Source: Candidatus Binatia bacterium (GTDB lineage Bacteria; Desulfobacterota; Binatia; UBA1149; JAJCZL01). Taken from it: a stretch of 64,000 bases of DNA. Where the stretch lies: positions 1 to 64,000 of the forward strand of contig JANQEO010000317.1 in assembly GCA_028278325.1 (NCBI GenBank), given 5' to 3'. This document shows positions 55,433 to 63,649 of this stretch, piece by piece. The notes beneath the pieces were generated by a model, which had not been told where the DNA came from, ran no database searches, and saw only the letters and a program-made list of their open reading frames with translations. Every line of letters begins with the position of its first letter. Positions within the stretch are counted from its first letter, which is position 1. A program made the position numbers and the translations under genes.

Positions 55433-56133
55433 ACGCCCCCCAGGTAAATCGTCTGTCCCGTCACCAGATCACTGGCCTCGCTCAGGTAGAAGTCGACGAC
55501 GTTGGCGACGTCCTCGCAGGTCCCCAGCCGATGAACGGCCTGCCTGGCAACCAGGCAATCGATCTTGTCTCGACCTACTCCTGCTATGAGATCGGTTTCG
55601 ACCGGGACAGGGCCTACTGCGTTGACGGTTATCCCGAACTCGGCCAACTCTCTCGCCATGACCTGGGTTAGAGCCTCGACCGCGGCCTTGGAGGCGACAT
55701 ACGCGGCTTCGCCCTCCAGCTTCAAAGGCACTGCCACCGTGGACAGATTCACTATTCGGCCGTAGCGCGCCTTCTGCATCAACTTGGCGGCTTCACGCGA
55801 GAAGGCGAAGGGGGCCACGGTGTTGGTCGCAAGCAGCTTCTCTACCGTCGAGGTCGGAGTGAGAAGGGAGTGGTTCATCGACGCGATGCCGGCGTTGTTG
55901 ATCAGGTTGTCGAGTCGCCCGAAGTCGGCCCTGACGCGCTTGAACACTTTCTTCACGTCGGCCTCATCGGTGACATCGGCCTCGACGTGCGTGTAGCCTT
56001 CTACGTTGCCTGGAAACGCACCTCGGCTACAGCCGATGACCCGATGTCCGCGGGCGGCGAAGTGTTCAACGAGATGTCGGCCGATGCCCCTACTGGTGCC
56101 GGTGATCAACGTGACGGGCTCGGTTTCGGACAT
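55429..56133 (-). CDS. SDR ketoreductase (FabG-like) of the acyl cassette
   Basis: 234 residues. NADP-binding ITGTSRGIGRHLVEHF (about 11-26), NNAG INNAGIAS, catalytic Ser in IVNLSTVAV, YxxxK in AAYVASKAAVEAL, ending DLVTGQTIYLGGV. It starts ATG 56133 (TGATG with the ACP stop) or GTG 56136. In this context it would reduce a 3-oxoacyl group on the ACP to a 3-hydroxyacyl group. Confidence 0.87.
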   Translation of the reverse strand: MSETEPVTLITGTSRGIGRHLVEHFAARGHRVIGCSRGAFPGNVEGYTHVEADVTDEADVKKVFKRVRADFGRLDNLINNAGIASMNHSLLTPTSTVEKLLATNTVAPFAFSREAAKLMQKARYGRIVNLSTVAVPLKLEGEAAYVASKAAVEALTQVMARELAEFGITVNAVGPVPVETDLIAGVGRDKIDCLVARQAVHRLGTCEDVANVVDFYLSEASDLVTGQTIYLGGV

Positions 56134-56426
56134 CACCCCGTCTCCATCTGCGACACCGCGTAGTCGGCTAGGGTTTCGATGGTGCGGTAGGGACTGGACT
56201 CCCGGGACAGAGCCTTCTCGTCGGCCAACTCCACGGTCTTGTCGAAGCGGTCTTCTATCTCCTGTTCGACCGCTATGACCAAAGAGACCAGGCCTCTGCT
56301 GTCGAGAAGTCCGCTCTTGCCGAACAGGCGGGTTGCGGCGCCGATCTCCTCTTCCCAGTCCGGTCGCTCTTGGGCTTGAATCTCGCGTGCGAGTTCGACG
56401 ATGAGATTGATCAGGTCCTGCTTCAT
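56133..56426 (-). CDS. Acyl carrier protein of the acyl cassette
   Basis: 97 residues from the ATG at 56426, GAGG 8 bases upstream; a longer frame exists upstream but has no signal. Acidic helical protein with LFGKSGLLDSRGLVSLVIAVEQEIEDRF; S43 in LDSRGL is the likely phosphopantetheine site, with Arg replacing the usual Leu. First of four genes that overlap stop-to-start: ACP, SDR, ligase, GNAT. Confidence 0.85.
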   Translation of the reverse strand: MKQDLINLIVELAREIQAQERPDWEEEIGAATRLFGKSGLLDSRGLVSLVIAVEQEIEDRFDKTVELADEKALSRESSPYRTIETLADYAVSQMETG

Positions 56427-56542
56427 GCGCGACGCCTCAAACGGGTAGTTTATGGTCGGCTCCGCCGCCCGAAGAATACCGTCATGTATAGGGCTAACGC
56501 CAGAAGGTCGGCGTCGCACGGACAACCAGTTGCGGTAGGGGT

Positions 56543-57160
56543 TTACTCGGATGGGTGATGCATTCCGGGCGCCGGTACCCCGGTTCCAGTAAGCCGCTGC
56601 CACTCCGCCTCGTCGACGACGCGCTGCTTGTAGGTAGCGTGACAACCCGTGCAAACTGACACCGTCGCCGCCGTCGCTTCCAACACGGCTTTAGAGTCTT
56701 TCCTCCGGGCAGCTTCGGCTATGGTATCGGCAGTCCTATGAAAGCGTAGAGCTACGTCGGAAAAGCCGGGCGTTGCAGCTCCCATGTGTTCGCACATGCC
56801 GGCCATGGCGTCGGAATAGCCGATGCGACTCGCCGCGGCCTCGAGCTCCTGCCAATTCTCGTCGGCAAGCGCGGCCACGATCTCTTGGATCGCAAGCAAA
56901 TGGTCGCGCATCTGCTCCTTCTGATGCTGGGCCATGAAGGCGAGCATGGCCACGGGGACACGTGGGTCGAGCTCGTCCGCGGTCGTAGGCACCTGTTGAG
57001 CCGCGTCGGGTCGCGCGTGCTCCTGGCCCCCCATGACTGTCGCGTGATCCACCTGCTCGTCGTCCGCAGGACCGGCCTCATGACCGGTAGCGACGACCGT
57101 AGATGCGGCGAACAGAACCGCCAGCCCAAGCCCTGTCAACGTAAGAAGCGTGCGTTGCAT
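56543..57160 (-). CDS. Cytochrome c'-like protein
   Basis: 205 residues from the ATG at 57160 (AAGGAG about 12 bases upstream). Signal peptide LTGLGLAVLFAASTVVA. C170, C173 and H174 (CTGCH) give one heme near the C-terminus, as in cytochrome c'. Four-helix signs: DHLLAIQEIVAALADENWQEL, DAMAGMCEHM, ALRFHRTADTIAEAARRKDS. A His/Asp-rich stretch follows the signal (DDEQVDHATVMGGQEHARPD). It is periplasmic and may bind NO or carry electrons. Confidence 0.82.
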   Translation of the reverse strand: MQRTLLTLTGLGLAVLFAASTVVATGHEAGPADDEQVDHATVMGGQEHARPDAAQQVPTTADELDPRVPVAMLAFMAQHQKEQMRDHLLAIQEIVAALADENWQELEAAASRIGYSDAMAGMCEHMGAATPGFSDVALRFHRTADTIAEAARRKDSKAVLEATAATVSVCTGCHATYKQRVVDEAEWQRLTGTGVPAPGMHHPSE

Positions 57161-57625
57161 GGATATAACAGACTCCTTTATGTCGTCGCGGCGGCGAGTC
57201 TGATTAGGCACAGGGCACCCGTAGATCGCAACCTAGAGATCGGCTCGAGGCCCGCGTAAACCGCTGACGGATCCGGCAGAATCGAGCCTGAGATCGTCGA
57301 ATAAGGCTCCGCGGCGAGCCGCAGGCCTCATCCACATTCCGCGGGGAATGTGTAGCCGCGTCCGTCAGTGCGGCACGGACCCTCCCGGACGGCGGTTTGC
57401 TCACCCCTGGCGAACGTGTATATAGTTCTTCCAGGCGCGGCATGGTGCCGCGGTTGCAGCTGTTCTTCCCACCGAAGGTTCCACCCTCGCATCGAACGAT
57501 CAGTTCCCAACCCTGCTCTCACAGAAGCTCTGCCTGAATATGACTGTGAATACCCGCTGATGCGGGAATCTAAACAAAAAAACCCGAGCCACGGGCCAAC
57601 GCCCGAGGTTTGCAAAAGGAACTAA
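57161..57625. other. Intergenic region and leader of the RRM gene
   Basis: 465 bases without a gene. A perfect 8-bp hairpin CACATTCC/GGAATGTG with GCGG loop sits at 57333-57352. TTGCTC at 57397-57402, 16 bases, TATATA at 57419-57424 is a plausible promoter. From there the leader would be about 190 bases, with CCCGC/GCGGG near 57555 and CGGGC/GCCCG near 57595, then AAAGGA and the start. Confidence 0.5.
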
Positions 57626-57898
57626 ATGTCAATGAAAATTTATGTCGGCAACCTGGCTTTCCAGACCAACGAGGAAGGGCTGCGCAGCCTTTTCGCCCAA
57701 CATGGAGAGGTGCAAAGCGCCTCCGTCATCACGGACCGTGACACCGGCCGCTCCCGGGGCTTCGGCTTCGTAGAGATGGAAGACTCGGCTGCTACGGCTG
57801 CTATTGAAGCGCTCAACGAGACCGATTTCGAGGGCCGCACATTGCGCATCAGCGAAGCGCGGCAGCGAGAGAATCGCGGCGGCGGATCGCGCTGGTAA
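57626..57898 (+). CDS. Small RRM RNA-binding protein
   Basis: 90 residues. RNP2 is KIYVGNL (about 4-10), RNP1 is RGFGFVEM, with one RRM domain and a short Gly/Arg tail (RQRENRGGGSRW). Bacterial single-RRM proteins of this kind are best known in cyanobacteria, where many are cold-induced and act as RNA chaperones. AAAGGA lies 6 bases upstream of the ATG. The gene has its own leader and a hairpin after it. Confidence 0.95.
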   Translation: MSMKIYVGNLAFQTNEEGLRSLFAQHGEVQSASVITDRDTGRSRGFGFVEMEDSAATAAIEALNETDFEGRTLRISEARQRENRGGGSRW

Positions 57899-57907
57899 CT
57901 AACAACT

Positions 57908-57931
57908 CGGGGCCCGCGCTTGCGGGCCCCG
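57908..57931. terminator. GC hairpin between the RRM gene and a glycosyltransferase gene
   Basis: CGGGGCCCGC, GCTT, GCGGGCCCCG: a perfect 10-bp stem with a 4-base loop, 10 bases after the RRM stop and 48 before the end of the convergent glycosyltransferase gene. No U-tract. Probable bidirectional terminator. Confidence 0.65.
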
Positions 57932-57978
57932 TACTCACCAACCTTCATACGTCGGCTTCGCTCCGGCGACGGCCGACC

Positions 57979-59388
57979 CTATCCAAGCTGCCCGATCAAG
58001 AGCGAAACATCGGCGCAGTAGAGCAAGACCAGCACGGCCAGCGACGCGTACAATGGGCGCCGTAGGAGCCCTGCGCCTCTGCCGCCGAGAACACCCGACA
58101 GTCCGCTGGTCAACATGGCCATGAAGCACCCGAGTCCGGGAAAGACATAGATCGCCTTCATCGAGCTGAAGTCGCGCAGGTCGTAGCTGAACTTCACGAC
58201 GATGAAGAGCACGCCGCCGGTAAGCACCAACAAAACCCAGCGGTTGTCGCTCGCGAGCCAGTCACGACCGCGGCTCAGGATGCCGCGCCCGAGAGTCAGG
58301 AACTCGCGCGCGACGCCGAAGACACCGAGAGCGAGCGGCACCAAACCCAAAACAAGCAGCACGCGACCCGTGTTGAGAATGAACGGGTCTCGAGTACGCC
58401 AGGAGTCGGGCCAACTATCATACTGCACGAACTGAGAGCGGGCATAGAGCTGAGACCACAGCGAGGTGCGGTGGGGTGAGTAGAAGACACCCCGGATATA
58501 AGGCTCGCGAAGCAGGTCGAAGAATCTGAAGGTGAAGTAGGCATCCGCCACGGAGCGAACACCGGGACGCTCGACCTTGGTGAACTCGAACAACTTGGGC
58601 GGTTCGGCCTTCGGAGTGTTCCAGGCCAGAGGAGATCCGGCGACCACATAGTGATCGTAGTAAGGGCCCAGGAACGGAACGCTGGAAAGGTAGAGGACCA
58701 CCGTTGCGGCCAGAGCCACGAGGTAGCTCCGCCGTCTGCCTCTGTCGCTCCGTTCACATGCAGCCTTGACGGCGTAGATCGTCACCACCATCGCGAACAA
58801 TGCCAGGCCTTGAGCTTTCGAAATCGACGCAAGCACCAAGGCCACGATTGTCAGGGCTCCGCGCCCAGCGTCTAGCTCGGTCAGGAAGCGCCAGAAGGCA
58901 TAGATGGAAGTCACCCCGAAAAGGATGACGAAGCTGTCGTTGGTCGCCTGTGCGTTGATCCCGATGAACTTGGGATTGAGAGCGATGAGGGAGAAGCAGG
59001 CCAGACGGATACCAGCGTCGGAAGTGAGTTTGGTGGCCATCCACCAGAGCACGACCAGAGTAAGCGTTCCCGCAACGACATTAATCATTTGGACGGCCAC
59101 GATCCGGGCGGCCGGGTCCGTTAGTTCAAAAAGATTGATGACGAAAGCGGCGGTCTGGTGAAACAGTTTGGCCTGACAACACTGCCAGCAGTCGAACACC
59201 AGGGGGTTCTGGCCGAGATCGGCGATGCGGCGCACGACCTCCATGTGGTCGTCGTTGGCTTCGCGGTTGTAGAGAGCCAGTAGGAATCGCAGAACGATCC
59301 CGGCGGTGAACACGCCCGCCAGCAGATGACGCTGTAGCCTAGACTGACAGGCAATGGCGCGGGCCGTCATCGATTCGAATTGGGTCAC
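57979..59388 (-). CDS. GT-C fold membrane glycosyltransferase
   Basis: 469 residues from a GTG (ATG at 59370 also open). Multi-pass membrane protein. NREANDDHMEVVRRI (Asp-Asp after the first helix, the catalytic acid of GT-C enzymes), LVFDCWQCCQAKLFHQTAA, IALNPKFIGINAQATND and ISKAQGLALFAMVVTI are family-like. A periplasmic region follows, then three or four more helices. The Cys-Gln-Cys-Cys stretch is unusual. It is not close to the first glycosyltransferase in sequence. Confidence 0.78.
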   Translation of the reverse strand: MTQFESMTARAIACQSRLQRHLLAGVFTAGIVLRFLLALYNREANDDHMEVVRRIADLGQNPLVFDCWQCCQAKLFHQTAAFVINLFELTDPAARIVAVQMINVVAGTLTLVVLWWMATKLTSDAGIRLACFSLIALNPKFIGINAQATNDSFVILFGVTSIYAFWRFLTELDAGRGALTIVALVLASISKAQGLALFAMVVTIYAVKAACERSDRGRRRSYLVALAATVVLYLSSVPFLGPYYDHYVVAGSPLAWNTPKAEPPKLFEFTKVERPGVRSVADAYFTFRFFDLLREPYIRGVFYSPHRTSLWSQLYARSQFVQYDSWPDSWRTRDPFILNTGRVLLVLGLVPLALGVFGVAREFLTLGRGILSRGRDWLASDNRWVLLVLTGGVLFIVVKFSYDLRDFSSMKAIYVFPGLGCFMAMLTSGLSGVLGGRGAGLLRRPLYASLAVLVLLYCADVSLLIGQLG

Positions 59389-60065
59389 GCCAACGTGTTG
59401 GCTAGCAGATTCGGGGCTGCGAATCGAGGTTGGCCCGGGGTAGGGTAGTATTCCTAGTCGACGGGGTCGGAGCAGGAGCAGCGCGCTCGCAGCCTGATGT
59501 TGCTGAGCACCGGGCGCGCATACGGGGGAAACGAGTTCGTGCGACAGAACCGAGTAAAATCACTGGAAATACCGGACGGCACCACTGATAAGTAGCACAC
59601 GCTGTGGTTAGGAACCGCCAACCCTATCTTTGGCCTCATCCCTCGGATCCGCGTCAGGCGAACCGCAGCGCACCCACCGTGCGCCACACAGTTTGTCTAG
59701 TCGATGTGTTCCTCGTGCTGTGCTCAGCACTCAGCAATCCTGCACCTGCGCCACTTAGTAGATGCAGAGGGGGGGGGGTAGGCAACGTGTTCCATCAGCC
59801 TCGCGTGCAACCGCTCAAGAGCGGTTAGTTACTCCACGTCCTCTGACCGATTCGGTCACGAGCAACGGGGCTGAGGATTCGCAGCGGCATCTAGCGAAGT
59901 GAGTCGATAGGGCATCCGCGCCGGGTCTCACCCAACCGTAGGTAGAAAGAGTGGAGCAAGCCAGACACCCGCACAAGCGAGTCGGATCGAGAGGTGCCAC
60001 GCAGGGCACCCTCTCGATCCGCTCGGACTAAGAGTCAGCCCGGCATCGCATAGTGACCACTTCGC
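59389..60065. other. 677-base intergenic region with hairpins and a poly-G run
   Basis: No gene seen. A run of ten G lies at 59769-59778. AACCGCTC/GAGCGGTT at 59809-59826 is a perfect 8-bp dyad. GGATCGAGAGGTGCC pairs with GGCACCCTCTCGATCC at 59984-60020 with one bulge and is a likely 3'-end structure for the beta-helix gene. Confidence 0.5.
59984..60020 (-). terminator. Long hairpin downstream of the second beta-helix gene
   Basis: A 15-bp stem with one bulged base and a 6-base loop, 46 bases after the stop of the beta-helix gene on the minus strand. No U-tract follows, so it may stabilise the 3' end rather than terminate. Confidence 0.5.
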
Positions 60066-61004
60066 CTATCGCATCGCGTCGTCGACAAAAGACACGAACG
60101 AGCCCGAGAACGTTCCACAGTCGTCGATGCTATTCTGACATGTGTCGTCGTGCGTACAATGGCAGTCGGCTCCCTCGTAGGCCACAATTTTCTTGAGAGT
60201 CGCCTTATCGCTCGAACTATCGACGTCGATGTTCACGTTGTTGTCAATCAGTAGCACGTTGTCCAACGTTAGTTGCTCATCCGCTGAGAGTACGCCGACA
60301 TCAGAGTCGCGGATTATTGCGTTCTTGATCGTTGGATTCTCGCCACACGCCTGGACGCCAGCCACACTCATATCACTGATCTCAGCGTCCTCTATCGTCG
60401 TAATCGCGCCACAGATCCCGTACTCGATGTCACTCAGGTTAACACGCTTGATGTTCTTCCAGCCGACTATGCCGATCCCGGCCGTCCCGCAACCGACGGT
60501 GGGCGCATCGTTGTCGAGGTCAATCGTTATGTCTTCTATCGTCTGACCCGTACCGCTCGATGTCACTTCCCCAATCCCAAACTGCCAACAGCCATCTATA
60601 ACACCATCCTTGACCTTGAGGGCCCCTGATCCAGTCGCAAGATTCGGTAATATTGCATAGCCACATCTCGAACTGGTTAGAGTGCAGGTCAAGTCGTTGC
60701 CATTGAAGTCGAGGGTGACCCCCTTACCGATCCGCACGCAGTCGGTGTTGGCGTCCGCAAAGGTCTGATCCTCCTCGATCTCCACGGTGCAACCGCTGCC
60801 GTGAATAGTGTGTCCACATAGCTCTGAATATGTACCACCACTGCTCTTTATCGTAATCGTTGCTGGATCCGCGGGGGATGCTTCAGACTCGTCGTCCACA
60901 TAACACTCCCCCGCAAAAGTAATCTGAGGAGCACCGATAATCGAGAGGCAGATGAATGACGCTAACAAGATTGTCTTCCGGCCAACTAGATCTCTACTCA
61001 GCAT
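60066..61004 (-). CDS. Secreted beta-helix protein, Cys-rich
   Basis: 312 residues from the ATG at 61004, AAGGAG 8 bases upstream. Signal peptide TILLASFICLSIIGAPQITFA. Parallel beta-helix repeats: DCVRIGKGVTLDFNGNDLTC, ALKVKDGVIDGCWQFGIGEV, QTIEDITIDLDND, NIKRVNLSDIEYGICGAI, TTIEDAEISDMSVAGVQACG, PTIKNAIIRDSDVGVLSA. The end has five Cys (DCHCTHDDTCQNSIDDCG). Composition is visibly more AT-rich than its neighbours, which may mark recent acquisition. Related in kind to 25930-26499. Confidence 0.7.
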   Translation of the reverse strand: MLSRDLVGRKTILLASFICLSIIGAPQITFAGECYVDDESEASPADPATITIKSSGGTYSELCGHTIHGSGCTVEIEEDQTFADANTDCVRIGKGVTLDFNGNDLTCTLTSSRCGYAILPNLATGSGALKVKDGVIDGCWQFGIGEVTSSGTGQTIEDITIDLDNDAPTVGCGTAGIGIVGWKNIKRVNLSDIEYGICGAITTIEDAEISDMSVAGVQACGENPTIKNAIIRDSDVGVLSADEQLTLDNVLLIDNNVNIDVDSSSDKATLKKIVAYEGADCHCTHDDTCQNSIDDCGTFSGSFVSFVDDAMR

Positions 61005-61461
61005 GTCCCTACTCCTTCCCGTTGAAACGGGCCCGGACAAGATGCTTCTCACTCGGGCTAAAGAGCGTCCGGAGACTCCTGCCCTCTTCCTGTAAACTCA
61101 CGCACAGGTTGCAAACTTGAACGCTGCCGGAGCGGGAATGGATGAGTCGCAGGTGGCCGCCGCTTGCGGGAGTGCGCTAGCATGATCCAGCCGGCCAGGT
61201 GCACCAGATCCGCTCGGCTCGACACCGCCCGCTGTTCCGATGGGCATGGCCGGGTCAGGATAAGCAGTCAACTACACGGTAGGGTGCAGACCACCGACAC
61301 CCAGGGCGCTTAGCGGAGACTTCGACCTAGCAACACTCATTGGTACGCGATGAGGCCTAGTCTCCGAGCTGCAACTCGGCGCATGATCCGACCGCTTAGA
61401 GTGGGCCATTGACAGAATCAAAGCGGAAGAGGTCGTTACGCCTTGGCCCCGCGCTAGCGCT
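61005..61461. other. 457-base intergenic region
   Basis: No gene supported. The stretch is GC-rich without coding pattern, and I see no terminal inverted repeats of an IS. The dyad GCGCTAG/CTAGCGC (61451-61473) spans the end of the next gene. Confidence 0.4.
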
Positions 61462-61473
61462 CTACACTAGCGC
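61451..61473 (-). terminator. Dyad overlapping the stop of the Tat-exported protein gene
   Basis: GCGCTAG and CTAGCGC with a 9-base spacer overlap the last codons and the stop at 61462. Possibly a 3'-end hairpin; no U-tract follows. Confidence 0.35.
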
Positions 61474-61788
61474 CTCCCACTTCTTCCATGCCTTCATCGG
61501 GCCGGTCTCCGGAGTCGTGGTGCGATGGTAGTTCATGCTGCCGGGGTTGTTACACCATCCGAGACTCTGGGCAACGACGGTCTTCTTGTCTTTGGAGGCC
61601 TTACGTACGCCGCCCCAGTACTGGCATGTCGCGCATATCCCTTCTCTGGACGCGTCGACCTCGTATGCCGGCCCGTGAGTACCGGCTCTCGCCTGCCTGA
61701 CGCCCATGAAGCCGCTTGCCAGGACGCTGCCCGCAAGCAGCCTTCCTCCAAGTCGGAAAAACGTTCTACGGTCTGTCTTGGCTTCCAT
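61462..61788 (-). CDS. Tat-exported small Cys protein
   Basis: 108 residues from the ATG at 61788, GGAGG 8 bases upstream. The twin-arginine signal is DRRTFFRLGGRLLAGSVLASG. The mature part is about 70 residues with ICATCQYWGG, then GWCNNPGSMNYHRTTTPETG and KAWKKWEALV. Three Cys (CxxC and one later) plus a His suggest a metal or Fe-S site loaded before export. It is not a classical HiPIP, which needs four Cys. No family name recognised. Confidence 0.75.
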   Translation of the reverse strand: MEAKTDRRTFFRLGGRLLAGSVLASGFMGVRQARAGTHGPAYEVDASREGICATCQYWGGVRKASKDKKTVVAQSLGWCNNPGSMNYHRTTTPETGPMKAWKKWEALV

Positions 61789-62013
61789 TTTCGTAACCTC
61801 CGTGGCCGCCAAAGGCCGGCGCGTGCTAGCAGCACACCCGCCCGGACAGCGACCTCGTACATCTATGATTCGGCATCGCATAAGGCGTGCCAGGTCTGCC
61901 ATGCGCTAAGACACTTGAATAGCTAGGCATCGCCTCGAGCCGGTTTGGCCCGAGGTCTCAGGATTGAGAAAGCTGGTGGCTTCTGTTGACGCCCGGTCGG
62001 AAAACGCCGAACC

Positions 62014-63414
62014 CTAGACTCGGTCAGACGGGGTGGTTGGTTGAATGGCGTGTCGGCGCAGGGGGATACTGATCTGACAGATCACTCCTGAGGCGGGGAA
62101 GTCCAGCCTCACGCGCGCCCCGAGCTCATAAGGCAGGGACTCCTCTATCAGCGTCGTGCCGAAGCCGCGGGTCTGAGGTCTGGCTACTGACGGCCCTCCA
62201 TACTCCGCCCACTCGATCCTCAAGACTCCGCCCCCTGATTCCGGCGTGATCTCGCGCCACGAGAGAGTCACGCGCCCCTCGGGCCGAGACAGAGCACCGT
62301 ACTTGCGAGCGTTGGTCATGAGTTCGTGCAAAGCCATAGCCACGGGACGTACGATATGCTGCGGGATGCGTAAATCGGTATCGGCCAGACCGACGCTTAC
62401 GCGTTTCGCTTCGCTGAACGTCTTGAAGATCTCCTCGCACAACGTACGCGGATCAATCCCTGACCCATGGCTTTGTTCGAACAGCATCGTGTACACTCGC
62501 TCCAGCGCCTGGATGCGGCCACCGAAGGTATCCGTGAACTCCGCCATCGAACCAGCGGATGCCAGGCTCTGGTTCGCGATCGCGCCCACTACCGCGAGCG
62601 TATTCTTGACCCGGTCGTCTAGCTCACGAACCAGCAGGTCCTTCTCCTGCTCGGTGCGTTTCTGCTCAGTGATATCGATCGTCACGCCACGAAGGAGGAT
62701 CGGTAGGCCGTTCTCCCGCACCACATTGATCAGAGTCGATAGCCAGATCGTCTCGCCGGTCGGCAACACCATCCGATACTCGAAACGAAAGTTATCCCGC
62801 GTTGCTATATCGCGCTGCAATTCTTGCAGCACTTTCTCGCCGTCGTTGGCGTTGTACAGCTGACTCAGCCAGAAGCCGGGCTCCTGCCACTGCGACAGCG
62901 GATACCCTGATCTTAACTCCGCTTGAGGGCCGATGTAGGTGATGTCGAACGTCGCTGGGTCGGCTTCCCAAGGCACGAAATTCACTTGCTCGGCAAGCTG
63001 GCGGAAGCGTGACTCGCTTCGTTCCAGTTCGAGCTGCGCTTCTCTACTGTCTGTAATGTCGCTGTCCGCCCCCAGGTAGCCGACGAGGTTCCCGGCAGGA
63101 TCGAGCTTCGGAACGGCGTTGCTGTTGAGGTGCCGGTACCTCCCATCCTTATGACGTAACCGAACGACCCAATTGCTCCAGCCTTCTTTGTTGGCCATCA
63201 GCGCAGGCAAGCGGGTATCGACCTCTTGTCGGTCTTCAGGGTGAAAAAGCTCGAAGAAGTCGAGTTCGAGCAGCTCGTCGGCGGTGTATCCGAGGTATTC
63301 GGTCAAGCGATCGTTGGAGAACGTATGCCGCCCCTCGAGATCCATCTCCCACACCCAGTCCGACGTCGCTTCGACGAGGGCACGAAACCTGTCCATCCGA
63401 TCCTGGCTATCCAT
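62014..63414 (-). CDS. PAS-PAS HWE-type sensor kinase with Asp at the phosphoacceptor
   Basis: 466 residues from the ATG at 63414. PAS 1 (about 10-125): DWVWEMDLEGRHTFSNDRLTEYLGY ... YLGADSDIT. PAS 2 (about 133-250): FVPWEADPATFDITYIGP ... GVTIDITEQK. HWE kinase domain from 258: LLVRELDDRVKNTLAVVGAIA; family is ELNHRVKN, so the phospho-His is D267 here. ATPase N-box ALHELMTNARKYGALS, then EWAEYGGPSV and GFGTTLIEESLPYELGA. It is cytoplasmic, with no membrane segment. Regulator gene not in the window. Confidence 0.88.
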   Translation of the reverse strand: MDSQDRMDRFRALVEATSDWVWEMDLEGRHTFSNDRLTEYLGYTADELLELDFFELFHPEDRQEVDTRLPALMANKEGWSNWVVRLRHKDGRYRHLNSNAVPKLDPAGNLVGYLGADSDITDSREAQLELERSESRFRQLAEQVNFVPWEADPATFDITYIGPQAELRSGYPLSQWQEPGFWLSQLYNANDGEKVLQELQRDIATRDNFRFEYRMVLPTGETIWLSTLINVVRENGLPILLRGVTIDITEQKRTEQEKDLLVRELDDRVKNTLAVVGAIANQSLASAGSMAEFTDTFGGRIQALERVYTMLFEQSHGSGIDPRTLCEEIFKTFSEAKRVSVGLADTDLRIPQHIVRPVAMALHELMTNARKYGALSRPEGRVTLSWREITPESGGGVLRIEWAEYGGPSVARPQTRGFGTTLIEESLPYELGARVRLDFPASGVICQISIPLRRHAIQPTTPSDRV

Positions 63415-63649
63415 AAGCAATAGGCTCTAGACAGGATACGGCCTTGGTCGGGTTTCGCAATCCGAATCGACGCGGAATCGAGACACATCGCATCCCCCCT
63501 CCCCAAGCCCGTGTTCGCATCGAGTACCGGGCAACCAGCGCCGTGCGGCTTGCCGGCTGTAAGGTTGGAGTTGCCGAATATGACAGGTGGAGTCCCTGGC
63601 CGGCCGGCGGTTCGCCTTACGGAACTCGGTCCTGTATCAACGCGCGAGC

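Noticed and set aside
61053-61461. A remnant of an insertion sequence
   Set aside because: No terminal inverted repeats, target duplication or transposase fragment could be identified.
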